A DNA stretch of 64,000 nt from Halomonas icarae. GTDB taxonomy: Bacteria; Pseudomonadota; Gammaproteobacteria; Pseudomonadales; Halomonadaceae. The translations under genes and the position numbers were made by a program. The stretch's first letter is position 1. Each line of letters opens with the position of its first letter. The stretch is taken from assembly GCF_009901955.1 (NCBI RefSeq), contig NZ_WUTS01000001.1, positions 1,646,245 through 1,710,244 on the forward strand, read 5' to 3'. Below, one piece after another: positions 25,271-36,099 of the stretch. A model generated the notes under the pieces. It made no database searches. It saw nothing but the letters and a program-made list of their open reading frames with translations, and was not told where the DNA came from.

Positions 25271-25879
25271 TCAGGCACGGCCCAGCGGCACCTGGGGGTG
25301 GCGCTTGAGAAAGTTGGCCAGCAGCTCATGGCCCTGGCGGGTCAGGATCGACTCGGGATGGAACTGCACGCCTTCCACATCCAACGCACGGTGGCGCAGG
25401 CCCATGATCAACCCGGGAGTGATATCGTCGTCGGCGGTCCAGGCGGTGATCTCCAGGCAGTCAGGCAGTCCCTCACGTTCCACGATCAGCGAGTGGTAGC
25501 GGGTGACGTCCAGCGGGTCGTCGAGGCCGGCGAACACGCCCTGCCCGGTATGGCGGATGGCCGAGGTCTTGCCGTGCATCACCTCCGGAGCACGCACCAC
25601 CCGGCCACCATAGACCTGACCGATGGCCTGATGCCCCAGGCAGACGCCGAGTATCGGCAGCCTGCCGGCGAAGTGGCGAATGGCCTCCATGGAGATGCCC
25701 GCCTGATCGGGCGTGCAGGGCCCCGGGGAGATCACCAGGTGGGTCGGGGCCAAGGCCTCGATCTCGGCCAGGGTGATCGCATCGTTGCGGTGAGTCTCGA
25801 CCTCGGCGCCCAGCTCGGCGAGATACTGCACCACGTTGAAGGTGAAACTGTCGTAATTGTCGATCATGCAGACTTTCAT
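25271..25879 (-). CDS. trpG: Anthranilate synthase glutaminase subunit
   Basis: Class I glutamine amidotransferase supplying ammonia to TrpE (and probably to PabB, as no separate pabA is seen here). 202 residues; catalytic triad C80 ([10 protein letters not shown]), H174 and E176 (VQFHPES). The start is the ATG at 25879 ([15 protein letters not shown]). It lies 19 bp after trpE. Confidence 0.96.
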   Translation of the reverse strand: MKVCMIDNYDSFTFNVVQYLAELGAEVETHRNDAITLAEIEALAPTHLVISPGPCTPDQAGISMEAIRHFAGRLPILGVCLGHQAIGQVYGGRVVRAPEVMHGKTSAIRHTGQGVFAGLDDPLDVTRYHSLIVEREGLPDCLEITAWTADDDITPGLIMGLRHRALDVEGVQFHPESILTRQGHELLANFLKRHPQVPLGRA

Positions 25880-25898
25880 GGGTCTCTCCGCCACCGGG

Positions 25899-27398
25899 CT
25901 ATTCGAGGTTGTCCAGGCCGCGCTCGGCCATGGCCACGGCGCGAAACAGGGCGCGCCCCTTGTTGAGGGTCTCCTGCCACTCCATCTCGGGCACCGAGTC
26001 GGCGACGATGCCGGCCCCCGCCTGGACATGCAGCTGGCCATCCTTGATCACCGCGGTGCGGATGGCGATGGCGGTGTCCAGATTGCCGTGCCAGGAGAGA
26101 TAGCCGACCGCCCCCGAGTAGATGCCGCGCTTGACCGGCTCCAGCTCGTCGATGATCTCCAGGGCGCGGATCTTGGGGGCACCGGAGACGGTGCCCGCCG
26201 GAAAGGTGGCGCGCAGGGCATCCATGGCGGTCAGCCCCGGCTTGAGCCGCCCGGTGACGTTGGAGACGATATGCATCACGTGGGAGTAGCGCTCCACCAC
26301 CATCTCCTCGGTGACCTTGACCGAACCGGTCTCGCTGATGCGGCCGACATCGTTGCGCCCCAGATCGATCAGCATCAGGTGCTCGGCGCGCTCCTTGGGG
26401 TCGGCCAGCAGCTCCTCCTCCAGGGCGCGATCCTCCTCTTCGGTGCGCCCACGCTTGCGGGTGCCGGCAATGGGTCGCACCGTCACCTCGCCCTCCTCCA
26501 GGCGGGTCAGAATCTCCGGCGAGGAGCCGGCTACTTGATGGTCACCCAGGTCGAGGAAGAACATGTAGGGCGAGGGGTTGAGACTGCGCAGTGCCCGATA
26601 GAGATCCAGCGGCGCGGCCCGGTAGGGGATCGACATCCGCTGGGAGGGGACGCACTGCATGACGTCACCGGCCAGCACATACTCCTTGATGGTCTCCACC
26701 GCCGCCTTGAAGCCCGCCTCGGTAAAGCCGGAGCTGAAATCGCCCTCCTCCACCGCCGCACTACCGGTACCGGGGCTGACGGTATTGAGGGTGGCGCTGC
26801 GCAGGCGAATCTCCAGCGCCTCGAGGCGCTCGACCGCGCTGGCATACGCGTCGGGCTGCGCCGGGTCGGCATGGGTCCAGAGGGCCAGGCGACCGGAGAG
26901 ATTGTCGAACACCACCAGCTCATCGCACACCATCAGCAGGATATCCGGCACCCCCAGCGGGTCAGGCTTGGCGGCGGCGGCCTCGCTGCGCAGGCGCGGC
27001 TCGATATAACGGATGGTGTCGTAGCCGAAGTACCCCACCAGGCCACCATCGAAGCGGGGCTGATCGTCCAGCCGCGGCACCTTGAAGCGCGCCTGGAACT
27101 GCTCGATCCACTCGAGGGGATCCTCTACCTCGGCGGCACCATGCAGCTCTCCGTCGACGATATGGCTGATGCTGTGGCCTCGCACCTCGATGCGCTCGCG
27201 GCAGGGCAGCCCGATGATCGAGTAGCGTCCCCACTTCTCGCCGCCCTGCACGGACTCCAGCAGGAAGGTCCAGGGCGCATTGGCGAGTTTCATGTAGGTA
27301 GAGAGCGGTGTGTCGAGGTCGGCCAGCACCTCGCGGGTGACCGGAATACGGTTGTAGCCGGCATCGGCCAGCTGCTGAAAGCGTTCGGGGGACATCAT
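25899..27398 (-). CDS. trpE: Anthranilate synthase component I
   Basis: Converts chorismate to anthranilate with TrpG. 499 residues. The N-domain has the feedback-binding [18 protein letters not shown] motif near residue 47, so tryptophan inhibition is expected; the chorismate-binding domain has [24 protein letters not shown] and [23 protein letters not shown]. The first of two ATGs is seven bases after AGGAG. It heads trpEGDC and is preceded by a candidate leader peptide (27485-27577) and a direct GGTAAACG repeat at the ribosome-binding region. Confidence 0.96.
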   Translation of the reverse strand: MMSPERFQQLADAGYNRIPVTREVLADLDTPLSTYMKLANAPWTFLLESVQGGEKWGRYSIIGLPCRERIEVRGHSISHIVDGELHGAAEVEDPLEWIEQFQARFKVPRLDDQPRFDGGLVGYFGYDTIRYIEPRLRSEAAAAKPDPLGVPDILLMVCDELVVFDNLSGRLALWTHADPAQPDAYASAVERLEALEIRLRSATLNTVSPGTGSAAVEEGDFSSGFTEAGFKAAVETIKEYVLAGDVMQCVPSQRMSIPYRAAPLDLYRALRSLNPSPYMFFLDLGDHQVAGSSPEILTRLEEGEVTVRPIAGTRKRGRTEEEDRALEEELLADPKERAEHLMLIDLGRNDVGRISETGSVKVTEEMVVERYSHVMHIVSNVTGRLKPGLTAMDALRATFPAGTVSGAPKIRALEIIDELEPVKRGIYSGAVGYLSWHGNLDTAIAIRTAVIKDGQLHVQAGAGIVADSVPEMEWQETLNKGRALFRAVAMAERGLDNLE

Positions 27399-27411
27399 GC
27401 CCGGACTCCTA

Positions 27412-27436
27412 GGTAAACGGTTGACGGTGGTAAACG
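27412..27436 (-). repeat. 8-bp direct repeat beside the trpE ribosome-binding site
   Basis: GGTAAACG (plus-strand sense) occurs at 27412-27419 and again at 27429-27436, a 17-bp period, within 40 bases of the trpE start. It might be a protein- or RNA-binding site in the leader, or chance; no known factor can be named. Confidence 0.35.
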
Positions 27437-27484
27437 CAGGGCGCCGGGGCGAGTCAGTGGCCGCGGCTCAGAACGATATGAGCG

Positions 27485-27577
27485 TCACCATCGCCAGCGA
27501 CAGGGAGCAGGCAGGCGGGCAGCGGCGCGGGCAGCGCTGATGTGAAGGAGTGTATCCGGCAACGTGCGGGTGGTCAT
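27485..27577 (-). CDS. trpL: Candidate trp operon leader peptide (trpL-like)
   Basis: A 30-codon ORF on the minus strand between gph and trpE. It ends TGT CGC TGG CGA TGG TGA, that is C-R-W-R-W-stop. Two Trp codons in the last three positions before the stop is the layout of an attenuation leader peptide. The stretch GGCGAUGG over the Trp codons can pair with CCA...UCGCC 25-45 bases downstream, as in a 1:2 hairpin. Weak points: no good Shine-Dalgarno before the ATG and no T run after any downstream hairpin. Tryptophan is a rare residue, so chance is unlikely but not excluded. Confidence 0.55.
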   Translation of the reverse strand: MTTRTLPDTLLHISAARAAARLPAPCRWRW

Positions 27578-27613
27578 CGGGTGGTGTCCGCGTCTTATAG
27601 TAATAACATATTG

Positions 27614-27640
27614 AAAAGGCTATTTCTTATAGCAATAGCC
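27614..27640 (-). terminator. Weak intrinsic terminator after gph
   Basis: GGCTATT/AATAGCC (27634-27640 and 27618-27624) form a 7-bp stem with a 9-base loop, followed on the minus strand by TTTTC, ten bases past the gph stop. It lies just upstream of the trp leader and would insulate it from gph transcription. Confidence 0.55.
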
Positions 27641-27649
27641 GAATTCACG

Positions 27650-28348
27650 TTAAACGAGTTCCGCCAGCGATTCAACCACGCCGTCCGGGTCGCTGTCGCG
27701 AACCGGCTCACCGTGGTTGTAGCCATAGGGGACCGCCAGGGTGCGAAAGCCCGCCGCCTTGCCGGCGGCGATATCGTGACGTGAGTCTCCCACCATCAGG
27801 CAGGACGACGGAGACACCGCGAAATGGGCCGCAACATGCAGCAGCGGTGCCGGGTGGGGCTTCTTTTCGGCCAGGCTGTCGCCTCCCAGGCACAGCGAGA
27901 AATAGTCGGCCAGGCCCAGGTCATCCAGCAGGGGCGCAATAAAGGCCTCGGGCTTGTTGGTTACCAGCGCCAGGGGCAGATCGCGGTCGCGCAGCCCGCC
28001 CAGGCACTCTCGCACCCCCGGGTAGAGACGGGTGTGGGCACCGGGAGCGCGGGCATAGTGCGCGAGGAAGGCGACGTGGGCGCGCTCCAGCAGACTATCT
28101 GACAAAGGGCCAGCCGGCCGGGCTCCGGAGACACCCTCGTTCACTTGAGCAGTAAATCGCAACGCCCGCTCCATCAATACCAGCGAGCCATTGCCTACCC
28201 AGTCACGCACCCGCGCCTTGCCGACGGCGGGCAGGCCCAGCTCGGTCAGGGCGGCGTCCACGGCGATGGCCATGTCGGGCACCGAGTCGATCAAGGTGCC
28301 GTCCAGGTCGAAGGCCACCAGTTCGATGCCTTCCAGAATGGGGTGCAT
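27650..28348 (-). CDS. gph: Phosphoglycolate phosphatase
   Basis: HAD-superfamily phosphatase (232 residues) that salvages 2-phosphoglycolate from DNA repair. Motif I is FDLDGTLIDS (residues 12-21), motif II LVTNK, motif III the lysine in GLADYFSLCLGGDSLAEKKPHP, and motif IV MVGDSRHD. The start is the ATG at 28348 with GGAG upstream; the long N-terminal extension in the same frame overlaps the divergent ndh promoter region and is not coding. rpe-gph-trpE clustering is common in this group; here rpe is separated by ndh. Confidence 0.92.
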   Translation of the reverse strand: MHPILEGIELVAFDLDGTLIDSVPDMAIAVDAALTELGLPAVGKARVRDWVGNGSLVLMERALRFTAQVNEGVSGARPAGPLSDSLLERAHVAFLAHYARAPGAHTRLYPGVRECLGGLRDRDLPLALVTNKPEAFIAPLLDDLGLADYFSLCLGGDSLAEKKPHPAPLLHVAAHFAVSPSSCLMVGDSRHDIAAGKAAGFRTLAVPYGYNHGEPVRDSDPDGVVESLAELV

Positions 28349-28452
28349 GCGCTGACTCCAGGAGAGTGAAAGCCATATTGTGCCCCACGGGTCATGGGCA
28401 GGGAATGCCAACCGACCTATGCTGGTGTTTTCACGTGCCAGGGAGTGTCCGT

Positions 28453-29751
28453 ATGAGCATACAGAGAATCGTGGTAGTGGGTGGCGGCGCCGGCGGGCTG
28501 GAGCTGGTAACTCGCCTGGGCCGACGGCTGGGACGGCGCGGTCGGGCCGAGATCGTGCTGGTCGACCGCAGCCCGACACACATCTGGAAGCCGCTGCTGC
28601 ACGAGGTCGCTACCGGTGCCCTCGACTCGGGCCTCGACGAGATCGCCTACCCCAGCCATGCCCGCGCCAATAGCTATCGATTTCAGCGGGGCACCCTGTG
28701 CGGTCTCGACCGACAGCGGCAGCGGCTGCAGCTGGCCGCCGTGCTTGACGATGACGGCCAGGAGATTCTGCCGGCTCGCGAGCTGGCCTACGACCGACTG
28801 ATACTGGCGCTGGGCAGCGTCAGCAATGACTTCGGCACGGCGGGAGTGGCCGAACACTGCCACTTTATCGACTGCCCCGAGCAGGCCGAGGCCTTCCGGC
28901 GCGATATGCTCGATACCTTTCTGCGCTTCAGCGCCAGCACGCAGGACCCATCTCCGCGACTGAAGGTAGGCATCGTGGGGGGTGGCGCCACCGGAGTGGA
29001 GCTCGCCGCCCAGCTCTACGATGCCCTGCTGATGCTGCACAGCTACGGGGTCACCGAGCTGGAGCGCCATCAGCTCGAGATATCGCTTATCGAGGCCGCC
29101 GATGACGTGCTGCCGGCCCTCCCCGCACGCGTCCGTCAGGCGGTGCGTGATGAACTCCAGGGCCTCGGCGTCAAGGTGCACACCGAAACGCGGGTGACGC
29201 AGATCGATGCCGACGCCATCCATACCGCCGACGGCCAGTGTATCGCCACCGATCTCGCTGTCTGGGCGGCGGGCATCAAGGCGCCCGACATCCTCGCCGA
29301 GCTGGACCTGACCCTGGCCAAGGGTCAATGTCTCGTCGTTCACGACACCCTGCAGAACGTCGACGATCCCAATATCTTCGCCCTCGGCGACTGCGCCAGC
29401 TGCCCCCAGGAGGACGGCGGCACGGTGCCGCCACGCGCTCAGGCCGCTCACCAGCAGGCCCTGCACCTCTACCGCAACCTGCACGCCCAGCTCGACGGCA
29501 AGCCACTCAAGCCATTCGTCTATCGCGACCGCGGCTCGCTGATCTCGTTGGCCCACTTCGAGGCGATCGGCACGCTGATGCGCGGTACCTCGGCCCGCCG
29601 CCTGTTCGTCGAGGGCCACCTGGCCAAGTTCTTCTATGTCTCGCTCTACCGTCTGCACCAGCGAGCCGTTCACGGCAATCTGAAGACAGGGATCATCATG
29701 CTGGTAGATGGACTGAACCGATTCATACGCCCGCGCCTGAAGCTACACTGA
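28453..29751 (+). CDS. ndh: Type II NADH dehydrogenase
   Basis: Non-proton-pumping NADH:quinone oxidoreductase at the inner membrane face. 432 residues with two dinucleotide-binding folds: FAD site [18 protein letters not shown] (residues 5-22) and NADH site [17 protein letters not shown] (about 173). The FALGDCAS motif near residue 312 binds FAD. The C-terminal [31 protein letters not shown] is the amphipathic membrane anchor typical of Ndh. AGGGAG lies seven bases before the ATG at 28453. Its end overlaps the convergent GIY-YIG gene by 9 bp. Confidence 0.93.
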   Translation: MSIQRIVVVGGGAGGLELVTRLGRRLGRRGRAEIVLVDRSPTHIWKPLLHEVATGALDSGLDEIAYPSHARANSYRFQRGTLCGLDRQRQRLQLAAVLDDDGQEILPARELAYDRLILALGSVSNDFGTAGVAEHCHFIDCPEQAEAFRRDMLDTFLRFSASTQDPSPRLKVGIVGGGATGVELAAQLYDALLMLHSYGVTELERHQLEISLIEAADDVLPALPARVRQAVRDELQGLGVKVHTETRVTQIDADAIHTADGQCIATDLAVWAAGIKAPDILAELDLTLAKGQCLVVHDTLQNVDDPNIFALGDCASCPQEDGGTVPPRAQAAHQQALHLYRNLHAQLDGKPLKPFVYRDRGSLISLAHFEAIGTLMRGTSARRLFVEGHLAKFFYVSLYRLHQRAVHGNLKTGIIMLVDGLNRFIRPRLKLH

Positions 29752-30078
29752 GGCCCCTTCGGTCCGCTGACGCAGCCAGGCCCGCTTGCGGGCGGCCGTT
29801 AGGCGCTTGATCTCGGCCTCACGGCGCAGCGCCGTGCCATGGTCACCGACTGGCTCGTGATGGCGCAGCGTCAGGGGCCCCTTGCCGCGCAGCGCCTTGG
29901 CCCCCCGCCCCGCCCGATGCTCGGCCAGGCGCCGGTCGACATCGGTGGTAATGCCGGTGTATAGGGCCCCCGCGGCCGTCTCGATCACGTAGAGATACCA
30001 GCGGGGCGCCTTGGCTTGGGGTGTCTCGGCCTTGGGTATCTCGGCGTGGCGAGCCTCGGTGCCGGGCTCGGTGCTCAC
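29743..30078 (-). CDS. GIY-YIG nuclease-domain protein (YhbQ-like)
   Basis: Small 111-residue protein with the single GIY-YIG fold of the UPF0213/YhbQ family: [31 protein letters not shown]. The conserved Arg and the C-terminal E ([14 protein letters not shown]) are present. Family members have nuclease activity on DNA in vitro; the physiological role is not settled. The start is a GTG one base after the rpe stop (TGAGGTG), so it is translated together with rpe. The N-terminal ~25 residues are a charged, Pro/Ala-rich tail. Confidence 0.82.
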   Translation of the reverse strand: MSTEPGTEARHAEIPKAETPQAKAPRWYLYVIETAAGALYTGITTDVDRRLAEHRAGRGAKALRGKGPLTLRHHEPVGDHGTALRREAEIKRLTAARKRAWLRQRTEGASV

Positions 30079-30079
30079 C

Positions 30080-30781
30080 TCAGCGCACGCTGGCCAGCTG
30101 TTCGCGGAAGTCGCGAATCACACCGTCGTAGCGATGCGGATCGGCCTCGTTGCGAGCCTTGAACACCGCCGAACCGGCCACGAAGGTGTCGGCTCCGGCA
30201 CGCGCGATCTCGGCGATATTGTCCACCTTGACCCCGCCATCCACCTCGAGGCGAATGTCCCGGCCGGAGGCATCGATGCGCTGGCGTGCCTCGCGCAACT
30301 TGTCGAGGGTGGCGGGAATGAACGACTGCCCCCCGAAGCCCGGGTTGACGCTCATCAGCAGCACCATATCGATCTTGTCCATCACATAGTCGAGATAGGA
30401 GAGCGGAGTGGCCGGGTTGAAGACCAGGCCGGCCCGGCAGCCGCCGTCACGGATCAGCTGCAGGGAGCGGTCGATATGGTCGGAGGCCTCGGGGTGGAAG
30501 GTGATGATGCTGGCCCCGGCGTCAATGAAGTCGCCGATCAGCTGGTCCACCGGACGCACCATCAGGTGAACATCGATGGGAGCGGTTACGCCGTGCCTTC
30601 TGAGGGCCTCACAGACCATGGGCCCGATGGTCAGGTTGGGCACATAATGATTGTCCATCACATCGAAATGGACGATATCGGCACCGGAGGCCAGCACGTT
30701 GTCCACCTCCTCGCCGAGGCGGGCGAAGTCGGCGGAGAGGATCGAGGGCGCAATCTGGAAGTCGCGGGGGGCAGCGGTCAT
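30080..30781 (-). CDS. rpe: Ribulose-phosphate 3-epimerase
   Basis: Interconverts ribulose-5-P and xylulose-5-P. 233-residue TIM barrel with [52 protein letters not shown] and [12 protein letters not shown], including the metal-binding D and H residues. The start is the ATG at 30781 (MTAAPRD); a longer reading adds 13 residues encoded by the tandem duplication at 30793-30810 and is less likely. Confidence 0.95.
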   Translation of the reverse strand: MTAAPRDFQIAPSILSADFARLGEEVDNVLASGADIVHFDVMDNHYVPNLTIGPMVCEALRRHGVTAPIDVHLMVRPVDQLIGDFIDAGASIITFHPEASDHIDRSLQLIRDGGCRAGLVFNPATPLSYLDYVMDKIDMVLLMSVNPGFGGQSFIPATLDKLREARQRIDASGRDIRLEVDGGVKVDNIAEIARAGADTFVAGSAVFKARNEADPHRYDGVIRDFREQLASVR

Positions 30782-30792
30782 GATGGCACGGT

Positions 30793-30810
30793 TCCTGTAG
30801 GTCCTGTAGG
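30793..30810 (+). repeat. 9-bp tandem duplication upstream of rpe
   Basis: TCCTGTAGG is repeated head to tail (30793-30801, 30802-30810). Read on the minus strand it gives two CCTACAGGA units just before the rpe start, so the ACAGGA that probably serves as ribosome-binding site is present twice. Confidence 0.6.
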
Positions 30811-30878
30811 TGTAACGCAAGGCTAGCGAAGACGCTATTTTAGCAGCTCATCGCGCCGCGCTCGCCCCCGTTGCGAAC

Positions 30879-30909
30879 GAGAGCGACGAGAACGACGAGA
30901 GCGACGAGG
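30879..30909 (+). repeat. Low-complexity GA/CGA tract
   Basis: Imperfect tandem units of GAGCGACGA / GAACGACGA in the rpe-hupE gap. Likely slippage-generated; no function seen. Confidence 0.5.
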
Positions 30910-30946
30910 CGGCGCCTCGGCAATCGGCCTGCGCGCGGACATACGA

Positions 30947-30984
30947 CAACGCCTCGCGCGCTCCCGGGAGCGCGCGAGGCGTTG
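30947..30984 (-). terminator. 38-bp perfect palindrome after hupE
   Basis: CAACGCCTCGCGCGCTCCC (30947-30965) is followed directly by its exact reverse complement (30966-30984), centred on CCCGGG. It starts 30 bases past the hupE stop. It would form a very stable hairpin at the end of the urease operon transcript; there is no T run on either strand, so it may act as an RNA 3'-end stabiliser rather than a classical terminator. Confidence 0.6.
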
Positions 30985-31014
30985 GATGGATCAGGCAGCG
31001 TGCGCCCGGCCGCG

Positions 31015-31611
31015 TCAGCTCAGCGCCAGTGCACCGCCCAGTGCGGCCACCGCACCACCCAGCAGGCGCAGCCAGCGGCTATCGGCGCGCTGCATCCAGG
31101 CACCCAGGCCGCGGCCCGCCACGGTGATCGCCAGGGTCGCCAGCAGGAAGCCGACCATATAGCTGACCAGCGCCGCGCCGTGCGGCATCTCGGTGCCATG
31201 GGCGTGGCCATGGAACAGCATGAACAGCGCCACCAGCGCCGCGCCGGCGGCACCGGGCAACCTCGTCAGGGTGGCAATCAGGATGCCCGCCAGCAGTACC
31301 GAGGCGATGATCCCCGCCTCCACGCCGGGCAGCGCCACGCCGCCCAGCGCCAACATCGCTCCCAACAGCATACCGCCAATCATGAACAGCGGCGCGCCAC
31401 GTCGCATTAGCGGCCCCTGGCGTACACTCCAGACGCCAATGGCGGCCATGGCCAGCAGGTGGTCGAGGCCCATCAGCGGGTGCAGCAGACCGCTGAGAAA
31501 GCCGCCGTGAGTATGCTCACCGTGGCCGGGGTGGGCCAGAGCCAGCGTGGCGGTCAGCAGCAGGCCCACGGCCAGCAGTGCCTGAAGGGCGCGTTGCGGT
31601 GCAGTCTTCAT
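31015..31611 (-). CDS. ureJ: HupE/UreJ-type nickel permease
   Basis: 198-residue membrane protein of the HupE/UreJ family, thought to admit Ni2+ for urease maturation. Signal peptide (about 1-26, ending ALA), then the metal-binding motif HPGHGEHTHGGFLSGLLHPLMGLDHLLAM with the family's HPxxGxDH, a second His-rich spot FHGHAHGTE, and about six transmembrane segments. AGGGAG precedes the ATG. It is last in the urease operon, 65 bp after ureG. Confidence 0.9.
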   Translation of the reverse strand: MKTAPQRALQALLAVGLLLTATLALAHPGHGEHTHGGFLSGLLHPLMGLDHLLAMAAIGVWSVRQGPLMRRGAPLFMIGGMLLGAMLALGGVALPGVEAGIIASVLLAGILIATLTRLPGAAGAALVALFMLFHGHAHGTEMPHGAALVSYMVGFLLATLAITVAGRGLGAWMQRADSRWLRLLGGAVAALGGALALS

Positions 31612-31676
31612 AGGAACTCCCTGTGCAAGGATTGGGTGGCAGATTGGGGTGACGCTCGGCCGGTTCGTGGCCGCGC

Positions 31677-32312
31677 TCAGGCGGTCTCGGCGCCTGCCGA
31701 ACGCCGATCGGGCAGCATGCCCTGCCGAAGAATGAAGCGAATGATCTCTTCCAGACCGACTCCGTCGTGCAGGTTGGTGAACACGAAGGGACGCTCGCCG
31801 CGCATCTTCCGCGCGTCGCGCTCCATCACCTCAAGGGAGGCGTGCACGTACTCGGCGATATCGATCTTGTTGATGATCAGCAGATCCGACTTGGTGATGC
31901 CTGGACCGCCCTTGCGCGGAATCTTGTCGCCGGCGCCGACGTCGATCACGTACAACGTCAGGTCCGAGAGTTCCGGGCTGAAGGTGGCCGCCAGGTTGTC
32001 GCCGCCGGACTCCACGAACACCAGCTCCAGGCCGGGGTGACGGGCCTGCAAGTCATCGATCGCCGCCAGGTTCATGGAGGCGTCTTCGCGGATCGCGGTA
32101 TGTGGACAGCCGCCGGTCTCCACGCCGAGGATGCGGTCGGCGTCCAGCGCCTGATGGCGCAGCAGGAAGTCGGCGTCCTCGCGAGTGAAGATATCGTTGG
32201 TCACCACGCCGATGTCGTAGTGGTCGCGCAGGGCGCGGCACAGCTGGCGCAGCAGCGCGGTCTTGCCGGAGCCCACGGGGCCACCGACCCCGACACGTAG
32301 ACAGTGAGTCAT
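31677..32312 (-). CDS. ureG: Urease accessory GTPase UreG
   Basis: SIMIBI-class GTPase that drives nickel insertion into urease within the UreDFG complex. 211 residues. P-loop GPVGSGKT (residues 10-17), the metal-binding CPH ([11 protein letters not shown]), [19 protein letters not shown], and the guanine-specificity NKID. The start is the ATG at 32312 ([11 protein letters not shown]); the longer N-terminal reading is not family-like. Confidence 0.96.
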   Translation of the reverse strand: MTHCLRVGVGGPVGSGKTALLRQLCRALRDHYDIGVVTNDIFTREDADFLLRHQALDADRILGVETGGCPHTAIREDASMNLAAIDDLQARHPGLELVFVESGGDNLAATFSPELSDLTLYVIDVGAGDKIPRKGGPGITKSDLLIINKIDIAEYVHASLEVMERDARKMRGERPFVFTNLHDGVGLEEIIRFILRQGMLPDRRSAGAETA

Positions 32313-32459
32313 GGCACTCTTCCTCTGGGTCACACGCTTGGATGTGACAGGTTCAGTCGTTGCGCGCGCGATTGCGGCACGCGCGATGGTTTCCCGACCA
32401 GGGTATGGCGGCAGGAGTCGGCGCCTCACCGGACGGGCTCGATCGGGCGGCGGTCGCCC

Positions 32460-33176
32460 TCAACTGCGGAACATCCGCGAATACTGGGTCTCGTGCTGAG
32501 CGCTGACCAGGGCCAGCCCCGGCAACAGCGCCCCCAGCTCGGCGGTGGCGCGCCCCTCGGCGGCGTCCACCGCCGCCACCAGACGCGGACGCAGCACTTC
32601 ATACAGGCGCTGGGCGGCCACATGACCAAGCGGCATCACCTTGCAGGCCACCGCCAGCTGGTTTTCCAGCCAGGCCCAGGCGAAGCCCAGCTGGGCCTGA
32701 CGTGGCGCCAAACGACGCCGGTGGGCAACCCAGGCGAACACCGTCAGGTAGCCGGGTTCCGGTGGCAGCGCGGCATCACCCCGCGCCGGGCAGGGCAGCA
32801 GATCCAGCCCGCGCAGCAGCCGCAACAGCGCCTCGCCCAGCCGCCGCTCCTCCTCGTAGAGCTCGGCGGTTTCGCGCTGGGCCAGTAACCAGTCGTTCCA
32901 GTCGCACAGTGCCGCGCTGTCCGCCGCGGCCCAGGCCGCCTGCAGGTGACCCAGTACCGGCAGCTCGCAGCGGCTCAAGCCGTCATCCAGCACCCCGCTC
33001 AACCAGTCTGCCAGTGCCGCTTCGTCACTCACCCAGCCCCGCTCGATGGCCCCCTCCAGCCCCTGGGACCAGGCAAAGGCACCGATGGGCAGCGCCGGGC
33101 TGACCAGCTGCAGCAGCCCCAGCAGCGCCAGATCCGAAGTGCCCCCCGCAGCGGGCCGCTGCACGACATCAGTGGG
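32460..33176 (-). CDS. ureF: Urease accessory protein UreF
   Basis: All-helical 238-residue partner of UreD and UreG in urease activation. Family hallmarks are LLQLVSPALPIGAFAWSQGLE (about 20-40), WLLAQRETAELYEEERRLGEALLRLL and ENQLAVACKVMPLGHVAAQRL. The ATG at 33176 overlaps the ureE stop by 8 bp, implying coupling. A 147-bp gap with no ORF separates it from ureG. Confidence 0.94.
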   Translation of the reverse strand, partial: PTDVVQRPAAGGTSDLALLGLLQLVSPALPIGAFAWSQGLEGAIERGWVSDEAALADWLSGVLDDGLSRCELPVLGHLQAAWAAADSAALCDWNDWLLAQRETAELYEEERRLGEALLRLLRGLDLLPCPARGDAALPPEPGYLTVFAWVAHRRRLAPRQAQLGFAWAWLENQLAVACKVMPLGHVAAQRLYEVLRPRLVAAVDAAEGRATAELGALLPGLALVSAQHETQYSRMFRS

Positions 33177-33642
33177 CATGGTGGTGACCATGCGCATGCC
33201 CCGCCGAATAGGCACCCGGCTCCGGGTCGAAGGGCGCCTGATGGCGGCTCAGCCGTGCGCCCAGGCGCTCGGCCAAGTCCTCCAGCACATGGTCAGGAGG
33301 AAAGCGCACCCAATGGCCACCGTCATCGTCCGTGCCGATGGCCAGCGAGACATGGCGGTTGCCCAGGTGGTAGCAAAGCCGACCCAGCGCCAGCCCCCCA
33401 TCGATATGCGCGGTGACCACCGGTTCGGCGGCGGCCCGTACGCGTACCAGCTCCCCGTTGCGGGCGCGCAGCCGGTCGCCCTCGCGCAGCACCGAGCCGC
33501 GCTCCAGAAACAGCCCGACCTCGCGGCCACCGTCGGTAAGTGCCCGCAGACGCCCCCGGGTGCGCCGGTCATAAGGCAGGGTCAGGGTATCCAGCTCCGC
33601 GCCGTCGGCCTCGCCGGCGACGCGTTCGATCAATTCCAGCAT
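33169..33642 (-). CDS. ureE: Urease nickel chaperone UreE
   Basis: Dimeric Ni2+ metallochaperone, 157 residues: N-terminal peptide-binding domain (LTLPYDRRTRGRLRALTDGGREVGLFLERGSVLREGD), C-terminal metal-binding domain with the conserved LCYHLGNRH histidine, and a His-rich tail HAHGHHHAH suited to nickel storage. AGGAGAG precedes the ATG. It lies between ureC and ureF. Confidence 0.95.
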   Translation of the reverse strand: MLELIERVAGEADGAELDTLTLPYDRRTRGRLRALTDGGREVGLFLERGSVLREGDRLRARNGELVRVRAAAEPVVTAHIDGGLALGRLCYHLGNRHVSLAIGTDDDGGHWVRFPPDHVLEDLAERLGARLSRHQAPFDPEPGAYSAGHAHGHHHAH

Positions 33643-33686
33643 CGTGGTCTCTCCTGCTGTTTTCAGAACCGTGTTTAGAGCCGTGT

Positions 33687-35386
<1,700 letters not shown>

Positions 35387-35390
<4 letters not shown>

Positions 35391-35737
35391 GCGGCATCCC
35401 CTCTATCTGGCTGGCCAGCATCGGCGTCGTTATCCAGCCCTCCCATCACCTCGCCGCGAAAGCCGTGGATCTGTCGCCGGCCGGCAAACGGCACCAGCGT
35501 CACCTCACGGGTCTGGCCCGGCTCGAAACGGATCGCCGTGCCCGCGGCAATGTCCAGACGCCAGCCAAGGACCGCGGCGCGATCGAAGCGCAGTGCCGGG
35601 TTGGTCTCGGCGAAGTGGTAGTGGGACCCCACCTGAATCGGCCGGTCACCGGTATTGGCCACGCTCAGGCTGATGCGCTCACGCCCCGCGCACAGCGCGA
35701 TGCCGCCGTCGCGCAGCTGATATTCACCGGGAATCAT
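35387..35737 (-). CDS. ureB: Urease beta subunit
   Basis: Structural subunit of the (alpha-beta-gamma)3 urease trimer; 116 residues with [42 protein letters not shown] and [29 protein letters not shown] before the ATG; 11 bp after ureA and overlapping ureC. The last ~15 residues are acidic and variable. Confidence 0.96.
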
Positions 35738-35748
35738 CGCAACTCTCC

Positions 35749-36051
35749 TTACACGATCGGGTTATGGACAGTGACCAGCTTGGTGCCATCGGGGAAGGTG
35801 GCTTCCACCTGAACGTCCTGAATCATCTCGGCGACACCCTCCATGACCTCGTCACGGCTCAGCAGATGGCGGCTGGAGCCCATCAGCTCGGCCACACTGC
35901 GCCCATCACGCGCGCCCTCCATGATCGCGCAGCTGATCAGCGCCACCGCCTCGGGGTAGTTCAACTTCAGCCCTCGGGCCTTGCGTCGCTCGGCGAGCAG
36001 GCCGGCGGTGAACAGCAACAGCTTGTCTTTGTCTCTTGGGGTCAGTTCCAT
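35749..36051 (-). CDS. ureA: Urease gamma subunit
   Basis: 100-residue small structural subunit; [39 protein letters not shown] and the C-terminal [20 protein letters not shown] are family-defining. Separate ureA and ureB genes (not fused) are usual for proteobacteria. It lies 48 bp after ureD. Confidence 0.96.
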   Translation of the reverse strand: MELTPRDKDKLLLFTAGLLAERRKARGLKLNYPEAVALISCAIMEGARDGRSVAELMGSSRHLLSRDEVMEGVAEMIQDVQVEATFPDGTKLVTVHNPIV

Positions 36052-36099
36052 CAGTCAGCTCCAGTTATCCAATGGCGGCGTCCGTTCGCCGGTCGCCAC

